This document shows, piece by piece, positions 9,269 to 18,647 of a stretch of 64,000 nucleotides of DNA. The stretch lies in assembly GCA_028279375.1 (NCBI GenBank), contig JANQNW010000016.1, positions 1 to 64,000 on the forward strand. The letters run 5' to 3'. The translations under genes were made by a program, and so were the position numbers. This DNA is from Phycisphaerales bacterium (GTDB lineage Bacteria; Planctomycetota; Phycisphaerae; Phycisphaerales; UBA1924). Each line of letters opens with the position of its first letter. The first letter of the stretch is position 1. Below the pieces are notes generated by a model. It worked only from the letters and a program-made list of their open reading frames with translations, did no database searches and was not told the origin of the DNA.

Positions 9269-10735
9269 GTGCATCTAGGACGTTGGCTCATCCTGGGTTC
9301 CGCGATCATCGCAGGTCTCGTCACCTGCGGAGTCGCGATCTTCATCGCAGCGCGCCACGGCGGCGATCCGATCGGATTCGGTCTCGTTGCGACCGTCAGT
9401 CTCGCCGGCGCACTCCTCGGCGCAGCGCTATCGCTGCCCGTGACGCTCGCGCTCGAGTCGGATCTCAAGCGCCTGACCGGAGAGTTGAACGCGATCATCG
9501 ACGACGGCGCGCAGAGCGAACTCCAGCTCCGAGGCGTCCTGTCTCCGCTTCGAAGGAAGATCCAAGCGGCGCTTGGCCGATTGACCGCGGACATCGACGA
9601 GGCTCGCACGCACGAGCGTGAGATCGACATCCAGCGCAAGGTCATCGAGGCGGAACGCGAGCACGCCGAGGCGGTGCTGCACAGCCTTCAGGACGCCGTC
9701 ATCGTCACGGACATCTATAACGAACTCAAGATGGCGAATGAGCACGCCGCGTCGCTTCTCGGCTTTGAGATCGGCGACAGCATGCACAAGCCTATTGACT
9801 CGATCATCCAGGACGACGCGCTGCGGAAGTCGATTCGAGAGGCGTGTGACTCCGGTCTCGCGGCGCATCGCCGGCATGTCGACTTCGAGATGGACTCTGA
9901 AGGAGGCGACGCCAGTGCGCGCAAGTTCGATGTCACGCTCGCCTGCCTGCCGGACGCACGTCGCGATGTCGGCGGCGTGGTGACGATTCTGCGCGATGTC
10001 ACGATGGAGCGCGAGATCAGTCAGATGAAGTCAGACTTCGTCTCGAAGGTCTCGCACGAACTGAGGACTCCGCTGAGCTCCATCAATGCCTACGTCGAGA
10101 TGCTGATCGACGGCGAAGCGGCGGATGACGAAAGTCGCCAGGAGTTCTATGGCGTCATCAAGAACGAGGCCGATCGACTCTCCCGCCTGATCGACAACAT
10201 GTTGAACATCAGCCGTATTGAGGCCGGCATCATCAAGATCGATCGGACGGAGGTGGATTTCCTCGCGGTGGCTCAGAACGCCGTCGAGGTCATCGTCCCG
10301 CAGGCCAAGCTCAAGGAAATTTCCGTGCACACGAACCTGAGCCCGCTCGCCTGCACGGCGATGGCGGACTCGGACATGATGCACCAGGTCATTCTAAATC
10401 TGCTCAGCAACGCCGTGAAATACACGCCTGAGGGAGGCCGTGTCACTTTGACGGTGGAGAATGATGATGCGACCGGCTCTGTGTTGGTGTCGGTCGCGGA
10501 TACGGGACTGGGGATCCCGCCGGATGCGCTGCCGCGCATCTTCGACAAGTTCTATCGAATCGAGAACTACAAGCGTGTCGCCAAGGGCACCGGACTGGGT
10601 CTGGCGCTCGTCAAGCACCTGGTGGAGACCGTGCATCACGGGTCTATACAGGCGACGAGTGAACTCGGACTCGGCAGCAAGTTCTTCTTCACGATCCCCT
10701 ACGACAGTGAGGCCGTTGGAGGAGGAGAGAGATGA
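9269..10735 (+). CDS. Membrane sensor histidine kinase with PAS domain
   Basis: A 488-residue kinase. Two N-terminal membrane helices (about residues 5-28 and 38-58) with almost no periplasmic loop precede a HAMP-like/coiled stretch, a PAS domain (about 128-240) and HisKA with the phospho-acceptor in SKVSHELRTPLSSI (His263). The HATPase domain has NLLSNAVKYTPEGG, DTGLGIPPD and GTGLGLALVKHLVE. All catalytic boxes are intact. The start is GTG 9269 after AAGGAGTCGGGG. It overlaps the receiver gene by 4 nt (10732-10735), so the two form a two-component pair within the pilus operon. The signal is unknown; the topology suggests membrane or cytoplasmic sensing. Confidence 0.92.
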   Translation: MHLGRWLILGSAIIAGLVTCGVAIFIAARHGGDPIGFGLVATVSLAGALLGAALSLPVTLALESDLKRLTGELNAIIDDGAQSELQLRGVLSPLRRKIQAALGRLTADIDEARTHEREIDIQRKVIEAEREHAEAVLHSLQDAVIVTDIYNELKMANEHAASLLGFEIGDSMHKPIDSIIQDDALRKSIREACDSGLAAHRRHVDFEMDSEGGDASARKFDVTLACLPDARRDVGGVVTILRDVTMEREISQMKSDFVSKVSHELRTPLSSINAYVEMLIDGEAADDESRQEFYGVIKNEADRLSRLIDNMLNISRIEAGIIKIDRTEVDFLAVAQNAVEVIVPQAKLKEISVHTNLSPLACTAMADSDMMHQVILNLLSNAVKYTPEGGRVTLTVENDDATGSVLVSVADTGLGIPPDALPRIFDKFYRIENYKRVAKGTGLGLALVKHLVETVHHGSIQATSELGLGSKFFFTIPYDSEAVGGGER

Positions 10736-11133
10736 GCGACAAGACGATTCTCGTCGTCGATGACGAGGCGCACATCACGCATGTCGTGTCGTTGAAGCTG
10801 CGGAATGCTGGCTTCAACGTGATCACGGCGCGCGACGGAGAAGAGGGCTTCGAGCTTGCGACACAGCACAAGCCGGACCTCATCATCACCGATCTGCAGA
10901 TGCCGTATGTCAACGGTGTCGAGATGTGTGCGCGCCTGCGCTCCAGCAGTGTGACGGCCGAGATTCCGGCGATCATGCTGACGGCGCGTGGCTATTCGCT
11001 GGATCCGGAGGATCTCGAGCGCACCAATATTCGTGAGATGCTGAGCAAGCCGTTCAGTCCTCGCGAGGTGCTGGAGCGCGTCGAGAGTCTCGTGGCCGGA
11101 CGCACAGGCGAAGGAGTCGCTGAGGCCGCATGA
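10732..11133 (+). CDS. Single-domain response regulator
   Basis: A 133-residue stand-alone receiver domain: acidic pocket D10/D11 (ILVVDDEAHI), phospho-acceptor D54 (LIITDLQMP), Thr/Ala switch region (IMLTARGYS) and the conserved Lys in SKPFSPREVLERV. There is no output domain, so it must act by protein contact (CheY/PilG/PilH-like) or relay phosphate. It is translationally coupled to the kinase upstream (ATGA) and to the HD-GYP gene downstream (ATGA at 11130), making the HD-GYP protein or the pilus ATPase its plausible targets. That targeting is inference. Confidence 0.92.
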   Translation: MSDKTILVVDDEAHITHVVSLKLRNAGFNVITARDGEEGFELATQHKPDLIITDLQMPYVNGVEMCARLRSSSVTAEIPAIMLTARGYSLDPEDLERTNIREMLSKPFSPREVLERVESLVAGRTGEGVAEAA

Positions 11134-12782
11134 TCGTGAAGGCTGTTCAGGATGGGCTCGCGACGGCCTCGGACGCTGTCGAGGATCGGTGCCGGGAGAT
11201 CGGCGCGCCGACGATCCGCTGCGGAGCGGACGGATCTCCATGCGCGGAGAACCTGGCCTTCGAGGGCTCTCACGTAGAGGCCATGCTTCGGAGCGCGTTT
11301 ATCGGCGGTGTCCTGCAGCAGGTCATCGGCGCCTGGGATGATGAGACAGCGCCTGATCGAGTCGAACTCTTCGACGGCATCTGGGCGATCCCGCTTGCGC
11401 CGGCGCAGCGTCGCCGTCGCTCGAGTTTCCTGATCGCATTCTGCTTTGAGACCAGGGCCATCGATTCCGAAGAAATCGACGCAGCATGTCAGAGCGCAGC
11501 GCTTGACGTTCAGGTGGTGCGATCCGAGTTGCGAAGAATCGCCGTCGATGGCGCCTCAACCGTGGAGCGTCTCGCGAAGATGCTCCATTGGATCCAGCAG
11601 GATCAAACCGAGTTGGCGGCGGGTGAGGCGGCGCTCAGTGGATTCAGCGCCCAGTTGACCGAGTCGTACGAGGAGATCAGTCTCCTCTACAAGCTCGGCC
11701 AGTCTCTCAATGAGGTGGCGCATCCGAGCAAGTTCGTGCGCATGCTCTGCGACGAGTTGCACGGAACAACGGCGTTCGGGTGGACCGCCGCCTGGTTCGG
11801 TCGGGAGTCAACGGATCCGGGTCGTCTGGCAGGTCGGGTGTTCACCGCAGGTGAGGCGCCGATGGAGAGCGCGAAGATCGGGGGCACGATCGCGTCCTTC
11901 CTCACGGACCTTGAGGCTGACAAGACCGCGATCGTCCCCGCGAGAGACGGCGAGCTCCGCAGACTCGCCGGCGAGTCGGGATTCGTCCTTGCGCATCCCG
12001 TGACGCGCGACGGCCGCCTGCTCGGCGCCCTGCTCGCGGGCGACAAGCAGGGGCCGGATCGTCAGGTCAGCAGTTCGGATACGAAGCTGCTCGACGCCGC
12101 CGGAGCGAACCTGCGGATTCTGCTTGAGAACGCGTCGCTCTACGACGAGCAGCAGGCGATGTTCCTCGGGACGCTCGAGGCGCTCACCGCCGCGATCGAC
12201 GCCAAGGACAGGTACACATGCGGTCACAGTGAGCGCGTTGCGCATCTTGCGATGCGGCTTGCGGCCGCAGTCGGTCTCGAGGATGAAGAGGTTGAACGCG
12301 TTCGAATCTCCGGACTCGTGCATGACGTCGGGAAAATCGGCGTGCCCGAAGCGGTGCTCTGCAAGACAGGGCGTCTGACCGACGCTGAGTTCGCGCTTAT
12401 CAAAGATCATCCGGCGATTGGTCACCACATCCTCAAAGACATCCCGCAGCTGCAGGATGTGCTTCCTGCAGTGCTGCACCATCACGAACGCTGGGATGGA
12501 CGTGGCTACCCCGCCAGCCTCGCCGGGGCCAACATTCCGCTCTATGCCCGCATCGTCGGGCTGGCCGACGCCTTCGACGCAATGAGCTCCACGCGCACCT
12601 ATCGCGAAGCGCTGCCTCGGCAGGAGGTGCTCGACGAGGTGGAGAAGTGCGCCGGAGTGCAGTTTGATCCCGCGCTCGCGCCTGTCTTCCTCACGCTGGA
12701 CTTCACCGAGTATGACCGACTGGTGGATCGCCACCTCGAGGTCGAACGGCGCAAGCCTCGCATTGGAGACTGGACGCAATGA
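11130..12782 (+). CDS. GAF and HD-GYP domain protein, putative c-di-GMP phosphodiesterase
   Basis: A 550-residue protein. An unrecognised N-terminal part (1-165) is followed by a GAF-like domain (about 180-335) and a C-terminal HD-GYP domain (about 350-530). Key residues are present: H398-D399 (GLVHDVGKIG), the His in KDHPAIGHHIL, and HHHERWDGRGYP starting at residue 450. HD-GYP enzymes hydrolyse c-di-GMP to GMP or pGpG using a di- or tri-metal centre. The gene lies between a receiver and a STAS gene with 4-nt overlaps on both sides, so it probably forms a signalling block controlling the pilus. There is no membrane segment, so it is cytoplasmic. Confidence 0.9.
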   Translation: MIVKAVQDGLATASDAVEDRCREIGAPTIRCGADGSPCAENLAFEGSHVEAMLRSAFIGGVLQQVIGAWDDETAPDRVELFDGIWAIPLAPAQRRRRSSFLIAFCFETRAIDSEEIDAACQSAALDVQVVRSELRRIAVDGASTVERLAKMLHWIQQDQTELAAGEAALSGFSAQLTESYEEISLLYKLGQSLNEVAHPSKFVRMLCDELHGTTAFGWTAAWFGRESTDPGRLAGRVFTAGEAPMESAKIGGTIASFLTDLEADKTAIVPARDGELRRLAGESGFVLAHPVTRDGRLLGALLAGDKQGPDRQVSSSDTKLLDAAGANLRILLENASLYDEQQAMFLGTLEALTAAIDAKDRYTCGHSERVAHLAMRLAAAVGLEDEEVERVRISGLVHDVGKIGVPEAVLCKTGRLTDAEFALIKDHPAIGHHILKDIPQLQDVLPAVLHHHERWDGRGYPASLAGANIPLYARIVGLADAFDAMSSTRTYREALPRQEVLDEVEKCAGVQFDPALAPVFLTLDFTEYDRLVDRHLEVERRKPRIGDWTQ

Positions 12783-13114
12783 AGCTGAGCTACCAGGACT
12801 ATGACCACGTCTGCGTGCTGACGCTTTCCGGTGAGCACACCTCTGACGACATCGATCAGTTCAAGCGTGTTGTTACGGATCGCATCGCCAACGGCGCTCG
12901 GCATGTGCTGCTCGACTGCGAGCATCTCGAGTTCGTTGACTCCGAGGGCCTCGAAAGCTGGCTGTGGGTGCGCGAGCAGATCGGCGGCGACGCCGGACAA
13001 CTTCGGCTGGTGCGCCCGGATGACAATGTGTCGAAGATCCTCGAGATCACACGCCTTGAGAACGCGTTCGAGGCGCATCCGTCGATCGAGTCCGCAGTAA
13101 GGAGTGTGCGATGA
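12779..13114 (+). CDS. STAS-domain protein with Ser-to-Glu change at the regulatory site
   Basis: A 111-residue anti-sigma-factor-antagonist-like STAS domain. The beta-strand/helix pattern is typical (VCVLTLSGEHTSDDIDQFKR; HVLLDCEHLEFVDSEGLESW). In SpoIIAA-type proteins the loop reads D-S-S-G and the second Ser is phosphorylated; here D54-S55-E56-G57 has Glu in that place. If the fold is conserved it cannot be switched by phosphorylation there and may mimic the phosphorylated form, or S55 may be used instead. No partner kinase (RsbW/SpoIIAB) is nearby. It overlaps the HD-GYP and ATPase genes by 4 nt each, so a role in pilus signalling is likely. Confidence 0.85.
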   Translation: MKLSYQDYDHVCVLTLSGEHTSDDIDQFKRVVTDRIANGARHVLLDCEHLEFVDSEGLESWLWVREQIGGDAGQLRLVRPDDNVSKILEITRLENAFEAHPSIESAVRSVR

Positions 13115-14838
13115 ATCTCTCGGCAAGCGCCGCGATCTCGGCAGCCGGGAAGGTGCAGCTCGGTGAACTGCTGCTTGACTCCGGCGTCATCACGCAGGAC
13201 CAGCTCGAGCAGGCGCTCGACGATCAGGAGCGTCGCGGGCGCAAGAAGCTGCTCGGCGAGGTGCTCGTTGAGCTGAACTTCGTCACGCAGGAGCAGGTGA
13301 TGGAGGCGCTCGCCGGCGCCTATGGCGTGCCATTCGCGCGCGTGACGCCTCGCATCGCCGATCCTCGCGTCACGGAGTCGCTCCCTCGCGAGTTCATTGA
13401 GAATCACTGTGTCTTGCCGCTCTTCTACGTCGAGGAAGTGCTCACAGTCGCCGTCTCAGAGCCGGCGAACCTCTTCCTGATCGAGGAGATCGAACGCGTC
13501 AGTGGAGCGCGCGTCCAAATTGTCGCTTCGACGGCGAATGACATTCGGGCGACGCTGCAGGCGCACCTGCCAAGCGCCAACGTCTTCGTCATCGACGACA
13601 TTTATGACGACGTCGAGCTCGGCGACTTCAGCATCGTCGATCAGCAGATGGCTGATCTCGGCAATCTGGAGCAGATGGCCGGTCAGTCGCCGGTCGTCAA
13701 GCTCGTGAACTTCATGATCTACCAGGCGGTGCAGGATCGCGCGTCGGATATTCACGTCGAAGCGCACGACCATTCTTCGCGCGCACGCTATCGCATCGAC
13801 GGACGGTTGGTGACCAAGCTCACGCCGCCGCATCAGATGCACCCGGCGATTGTCTCCCGCATCAAGATCATGTCGAATCTCGACATCTCGGAGCGTCGCA
13901 TCCCGCAGGATGGCGATATCCATGTGATGATCGATGGTCGACCGATTGACCTGCGCGTCTCAACGATGCCCGGCAAGTACGGCGAAAAAGTCGTGATTCG
14001 CGTCATCGATAATCGCAGCGCGATCGTCCCGCTGAAGAAGATTGGGTTCGATGAGACCGTGCTCGAACAGTGGCGCGAGGCGACGAACGCGCCCAACGGC
14101 GTCATTCTCGTGACCGGTCCGACGGGTTCCGGCAAGTCGACGACGCTCTACAGCCTTCTGAGCGAAATGAGTTCGGAGGAGGTCAACATTTCGACCGTTG
14201 AGAATCCGGTCGAAGTGAGCATCCCGACGATCAACCAGTTCCAGGTGAACGAGAAGGCTGGATTCACCTTCGCCGGCGCTCTTCGCGCGCTCCTCAGGCA
14301 GGATCCCGACGTCCTGATGGTCGGTGAGATTCGTGATGTCGAGACGGCCACGATCGCGACGCAGGCGGCGCTGACGGGCCATGTGGTCTTCAGCACGCTT
14401 CACACGAACGACTCGATGTCGGCGGTGACGCGACTCGTGAATATGGGCGTCGAGCCGTACCTCGTTGCGGCCGTGCTTCGGGCCGTGCTCGCGCAGCGCC
14501 TGGTGCGCAAGATCTGTCCGCATTGCAAGGAAGCGTACGAGCCGGATGACCGCACGCGGGCGACGGTTGAGGAGGTCGTGGGCGAATGCGACACGCTTTA
14601 TCGCGGCGGAGGCTGCTCCCGCTGCTTCGGGCGCGGATACGCAGGTCGTTTGGGCATCTTCGAACTGCTCGTTCCTGATGAGATCATTCTCGAGGCCATC
14701 GGCAAGGGCGCGGAGTTGCATACGCTCCGGGCGCTCGCGCAGGAACTCAATCTCCGGACTCTCCGCGAGGACGGCCTGCAGAAGGCGGCGCTGGGCCTGA
14801 CGACCGTCGAGGAAGTGCTGCGCGTCTGCGCAACGTAG
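13111..14838 (+). CDS. PilB/GspE-type secretion and pilus extension ATPase
   Basis: A 575-residue hexameric ATPase driving pilus or pseudopilus assembly. The N-terminus (residues about 8-70) has two half-motifs of the MshEN type (LGELLLDSGVITQDQLEQAL, LLGEVLVELNFVTQEQ), a c-di-GMP-binding module in MshE/PilB relatives. The core has Walker A G336PTGSGKST, an Asp box, Walker B (LRQDPDVLMVGEIRD) and a His box (GHVVFSTLHTNDS). A zinc-type CxxC pair (CPHC, CSRC) lies near residues 470-510. It starts at ATG 13111 overlapping the STAS stop, and gspF/pilC follows after 22 nt. PilB or GspE cannot be told apart from sequence alone; the pilMNO neighbours favour pilus-type. Confidence 0.93.
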   Translation: MNLSASAAISAAGKVQLGELLLDSGVITQDQLEQALDDQERRGRKKLLGEVLVELNFVTQEQVMEALAGAYGVPFARVTPRIADPRVTESLPREFIENHCVLPLFYVEEVLTVAVSEPANLFLIEEIERVSGARVQIVASTANDIRATLQAHLPSANVFVIDDIYDDVELGDFSIVDQQMADLGNLEQMAGQSPVVKLVNFMIYQAVQDRASDIHVEAHDHSSRARYRIDGRLVTKLTPPHQMHPAIVSRIKIMSNLDISERRIPQDGDIHVMIDGRPIDLRVSTMPGKYGEKVVIRVIDNRSAIVPLKKIGFDETVLEQWREATNAPNGVILVTGPTGSGKSTTLYSLLSEMSSEEVNISTVENPVEVSIPTINQFQVNEKAGFTFAGALRALLRQDPDVLMVGEIRDVETATIATQAALTGHVVFSTLHTNDSMSAVTRLVNMGVEPYLVAAVLRAVLAQRLVRKICPHCKEAYEPDDRTRATVEEVVGECDTLYRGGGCSRCFGRGYAGRLGIFELLVPDEIILEAIGKGAELHTLRALAQELNLRTLREDGLQKAALGLTTVEEVLRVCAT

Positions 14839-14860
14839 AGACGCAGGAGGCGGAAGACCC

Positions 14861-16084
14861 ATGCCCACCTATACCTACAAGGCCCGGGATGCGCGCGGTC
14901 GTTCACTTGCAGGCGGCATCGACGCCGCAAGCGAGCATCTTGCGATTCAACAGCTGCGCGAAGACGGTCTGAGTGTCACCGAGATCCGCCTCACGAGTGC
15001 GCTCGTGAATGTCGAGGCGCTGCGCATCAAGCAGGCGTCGAAGTCCGTGAAGCGCGAAGAGGTGATCTCGTTCAGCTCACAGCTCTCCGTCATGCTGGAG
15101 ACCGGAGTTCCGCTGAGTGAGTCTCTCGATGCATACCTCGCCCAGTCCAGGCAGACCGGCATCAGACGCATCGTCGAGATCGTCGCGGATCGAATTCACA
15201 GCGGCGTCAGCTTCAGCGCTGCGATCTCGGAGTTTCCGAAGTCGTTCCCGCCGCTGATGATCAGTCTGCTTCGGGCGTCTGAAGCCGCTGGCGCCCTGGA
15301 CACAATGCTCGGGCGGATCGCCGACTACCTCGTAAAGGAGCGTCGCACCCTCAAGCAGATCAAGGGCGCGCTCATGTACCCGGTCGTCATGATCAGCATG
15401 GCGGTCATAGTGACGGTGTTCCTCGTCGGCTGGGTGCTGCCGAAATTCGCGCGCATCTATGAGTCGCGCGCGGCCTCGCTGCCGAAGCCGACGCAGATCC
15501 TGCTCTCCGTGAGTGGGTTCATCACGACCTACTGGCCATGGCTGCTCGGAGCGCTGATCGCCAGCGTCGCCTTCGCGCTTGTCTTCCGACGAACGGAGAC
15601 AGGGATCCGTTGCGTCGACTGGCTCAAGATCCGGATGCCGATCATCGGGCCGATCTTCACGAACTTCTATCTGACCCGGTCAACACGCACGCTGAGCACA
15701 CTGCTGGCGTCAGGTGTGACATTTCCCGACGCCGTGGACATCGTCCGGGATCTCACTGGAAACGTGCTTTGGCGTGATCTCTGGGATGATGTCAAGAACT
15801 CGATGACTGCGGGACGCCCGGTGACGGAGACGCTGCTCGCGTCAGATCTCGTGCCGGCGTCGATCGCTCAGATGATCGCAGCCGGCGAGCGCACGGGTCA
15901 GTTGCCGATGGTCCTTGACCGGATCGCAACAGTGTGCGAGGAGGATCTCGAGGAGGCGATCAAGAACAGCACGCAGATGATCGAGCCCATCGTGATCACC
16001 GTGATGGGCGGACTCATCGGCGGCATTGCGATTGCGCTTCTGCTGCCGATCTTCACGATGGGAAGCGCGATCGGTCACGGCTGA
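14861..16084 (+). CDS. PilC/GspF inner-membrane platform protein
   Basis: A 407-residue polytopic protein of the GspF/PilC family. The opening PTYTYKARDARGRSLAG is characteristic. Two repeated cytoplasmic helical domains (about 65-190 and 265-390) alternate with membrane helices (about 168-190, 218-242 and 380-402). It anchors the ATPase to the membrane and transmits rotation to the growing filament. It starts at ATG 14861 after GCAGGAGGCGG. It is the last gene of the operon, and its final 32 bases overlap the 3' end of recJ on the other strand. Confidence 0.93.
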   Translation: MPTYTYKARDARGRSLAGGIDAASEHLAIQQLREDGLSVTEIRLTSALVNVEALRIKQASKSVKREEVISFSSQLSVMLETGVPLSESLDAYLAQSRQTGIRRIVEIVADRIHSGVSFSAAISEFPKSFPPLMISLLRASEAAGALDTMLGRIADYLVKERRTLKQIKGALMYPVVMISMAVIVTVFLVGWVLPKFARIYESRAASLPKPTQILLSVSGFITTYWPWLLGALIASVAFALVFRRTETGIRCVDWLKIRMPIIGPIFTNFYLTRSTRTLSTLLASGVTFPDAVDIVRDLTGNVLWRDLWDDVKNSMTAGRPVTETLLASDLVPASIAQMIAAGERTGQLPMVLDRIATVCEEDLEEAIKNSTQMIEPIVITVMGGLIGGIAIALLLPIFTMGSAIGHG

Positions 16085-17852
16085 TCGCCGGTGTCGCGCC
16101 GGTCGAGTCGAGGGTCACCGCGGTCGAATGACCGATTGCCACGTCGAGGATCTCGCCCTCGACGCTCCGCCGACCGCGCCATTCGTTGATGCGCGGCCGA
16201 AGCACGACATCGAGTCGGGCGCCGGCTGGAAGATCACGATGATGACGCCCCCAGCCCCATCCGACGCAGCGCAGTTCGTTCGGGCCCTGTCGGATGTTCA
16301 CCTGAATGTGCTTGGCGTTCGCGCCCATCGTGCGCGCGCCGGCCGGAGCTGAGACCTCACGGATCAGCAGGGCGGGCTCTGGATTGTCGCGACCGAATGG
16401 ACCGAGACGTCCAAGGCGCTCCGCAGTAGGAAGCGTGAGTTCGGCCAGAGCTGACTCGCAGTCAACGGGAAGCTGTGGTCGCAGATCATCAAGAGAGAGC
16501 GAAGCGTTGGCGTGTTCGATGAAATCGGCTGTGAAGCGATCGACAGCCGCCGCATTGAGCCGGAGTCCCGCGGCCATCGCGTGCCCGCCAAAACTGAGCA
16601 GGTGCGAGTCGCACGCATGCAGCGCCTCGTGAATATTGAAGGCGTCGATACTCCGGCAGGAGCCGGAGGCTGTGTCACCGTCCAGGTTGAGAAGGACAAC
16701 GGGTCGCCGCCATCGCTCCACCAGACGCGAGCAGACGATTCCGATGACTCCCGGGTGCCATCCGGGCGCGCTCAGAACGATCGCCCGACAGTCATCCGAG
16801 ATCATCCCTTGATCCTCGGCCATCTGATTCGCTTCGTCCGCAATGGCCGATTCCATCTCGCGCCGCCGAACATTGAGTTCGCTCAGCCGGCAGGCGATTG
16901 ATCGCGCGCGTGAGCGATCGGAGGTTGTCAGCATCGCAGCGGCCTCTGCCGCGTGGCCGAGCCTGCCGCATGCGTTCAGCCTGGGTCCGAGTACGAATCC
17001 CACTTTCTCCGCGCTCATCCGTTCCGAATTGAGATCGGAAGCCGCAATCAGTTCGTTCAGGCCAACGACCGCGGTGTTCTTCATCCGCGCCAGCCCATGT
17101 CGGGCAATGATTCGATTCTCATCAACAAGAGGGACGACGTCGGCGATCGTGCCAAGCGCTGCGAGGGCCAGAAGATCAAGAAGCGTCTCGCGCATCGCGG
17201 GCGCAACCTTCTGACCATCGGCGCTCAGGGTCGCGAGGCGCCACGCGAGCTTGTAGGCGACACCGGCGCCGCAGAGTTCGGAGAACGGGTATTGCCCCGC
17301 AGGAATCGCAGGATGCACGACGCAGAATGCGTCGGGAATGTCGCCGCTGGTGTCCGGAAGATGATGATCAGTGATGATGAGGTCGAGCCCGATCTCACGC
17401 GCGTGCTGCGCCTGCTCGGTGGCCGTGATGCCGCAGTCCACACTCACGACGAGATCGGCGCCGTTCTCACGGAGGTCGCTGAGCGAGGCGGAGTGAAGGC
17501 CGTAGCCGTCGTCCATGCGATGGGGGATGTGGATCGAGCAGTTGGCCTCAGATCGAATCGCCCTGCACATGCGCAGGAGAATCGCCGCTGCCGTGACGCC
17601 ATCGACGTCGTAGTCGCCGTAGATGATGATGCGCTCGCCAAGGTGAATGGCTTTGAGTATCCGCTCTGCCGCGTGATCGAGATTGGCCATGCTGGAGGGA
17701 TCGTGAAGTCCCGTCAGACGCGGATCGAGGAATGACTCAATCTCCGACGGATCGCTCCAGCCGCGGGCGCAAAGCACCCGTTCCACCAGATCCCGCGCAT
17801 CTGGACGCTCTGGCCCGGTGCGGAATGTCCATCGATGCGTCAGTCCCTCCAT
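16053..17852 (-). CDS. recJ: Single-stranded-DNA-specific exonuclease RecJ
   Basis: A 599-residue 5'-3' single-strand DNA exonuclease of the DHH family, used in recombination and mismatch repair. Motifs: IIIYGDYDVDGVTAAAIL (motif I), SVDCGITATEQ, DLIITDHHLPDT (the DHH motif), and in the DHHA1 domain GWHPGVIGIV, SGSCRS and SFGGHAMAAGLRL; a C-terminal OB-type domain follows. The open frame extends 47 codons upstream. I start at ATG 17850-17852 because MEGLTHRWTF is where RecJ similarity begins. It is convergent with the pilus operon, with a 32-nt tail overlap. Confidence 0.93.
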   Translation of the reverse strand: MEGLTHRWTFRTGPERPDARDLVERVLCARGWSDPSEIESFLDPRLTGLHDPSSMANLDHAAERILKAIHLGERIIIYGDYDVDGVTAAAILLRMCRAIRSEANCSIHIPHRMDDGYGLHSASLSDLRENGADLVVSVDCGITATEQAQHAREIGLDLIITDHHLPDTSGDIPDAFCVVHPAIPAGQYPFSELCGAGVAYKLAWRLATLSADGQKVAPAMRETLLDLLALAALGTIADVVPLVDENRIIARHGLARMKNTAVVGLNELIAASDLNSERMSAEKVGFVLGPRLNACGRLGHAAEAAAMLTTSDRSRARSIACRLSELNVRRREMESAIADEANQMAEDQGMISDDCRAIVLSAPGWHPGVIGIVCSRLVERWRRPVVLLNLDGDTASGSCRSIDAFNIHEALHACDSHLLSFGGHAMAAGLRLNAAAVDRFTADFIEHANASLSLDDLRPQLPVDCESALAELTLPTAERLGRLGPFGRDNPEPALLIREVSAPAGARTMGANAKHIQVNIRQGPNELRCVGWGWGRHHRDLPAGARLDVVLRPRINEWRGRRSVEGEILDVAIGHSTAVTLDSTGATPAISRDRSRFPS

Positions 17853-18026
17853 GGCGACCGGACTATACCGGCGACACCCGAGGGAGCGTCCTTCCGGGTT
17901 ACCCCGGCCTCGATCGAGGGGGAGATGTGGCCGATGTATGAAGCGCGTGAATGATCCGTTACCCTTCCCGCCGCTGGCCATCGACGAGGCCACGATTCAG
18001 ACACTTCCGTCCTCGAGGACTCGCGC

Positions 18027-18647
18027 GTGAGCGATCAGAAATACAAGTCGACACTGCTCTTCGGCGCCCCCGGTGTGGGCAAGGGAACGCAGGGCAAGAT
18101 CCTGGGGCACGTGCCCGGTTTCATTCACATCTCGATGGGCGATATCTTCCGCTCGCTCGATCGCGAATCACGCCTGGGCAAGGTCTTCGTCGAGTACTCC
18201 TCGGCGGGCGAGCTTGTCCCCGATGATGTGACCGTCGAGATCTGGAGTGAGTCGATGCAGGGCATGATCGACGCGGGCGAGTACAACCCGGCGAAACATG
18301 TGCTGGTGCTCGACGGCATCCCGCGCAATCCGGATCAGGCCAGGTTGCTTGAGGATCGGATCGACGTCCTTCGAATCATCTCGCTCACCGCGGTGGATGA
18401 GGATGCGATGGTTGAGCGCCTGCGAAAGCGCGCGCTGAGCTCCGGTCGTGCGGATGACGCGAAGGATGAAGTGATCCGCAGGCGCTGGGAGGTGTATCGC
18501 GCCGAGACAGCGCCGGTGCTGGGCTGCTATTCGCCTGAGCTCATCAAGGAGATCGACGCCATGGGCACTCCCGCCGAGGTTTTCATCGAGGTTCTCTCCG
18601 GCCTGGCGCCAATCCAGAAAGAGGCGTTCGGCAACGTCCTCGCCTGA
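18027..18647 (+). CDS. adk: Adenylate kinase
   Basis: A 206-residue nucleoside monophosphate kinase (ATP + AMP to 2 ADP). P-loop GAPGVGKGTQGK at the N-terminus; HISMGDIFR (AMP-binding/NMP region); LVLDGIPRNPDQA with the DG.PR motif; LID region RKRALSSGRADD, short and without the zinc Cys set. The start is GTG 18027; no ATG gives the usual N-terminus. It stands alone, with recJ divergent upstream. The second half diverges from the best-known Adk sequences, so a related UMP/NMP kinase specificity is possible. Confidence 0.85.
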   Translation: MSDQKYKSTLLFGAPGVGKGTQGKILGHVPGFIHISMGDIFRSLDRESRLGKVFVEYSSAGELVPDDVTVEIWSESMQGMIDAGEYNPAKHVLVLDGIPRNPDQARLLEDRIDVLRIISLTAVDEDAMVERLRKRALSSGRADDAKDEVIRRRWEVYRAETAPVLGCYSPELIKEIDAMGTPAEVFIEVLSGLAPIQKEAFGNVLA

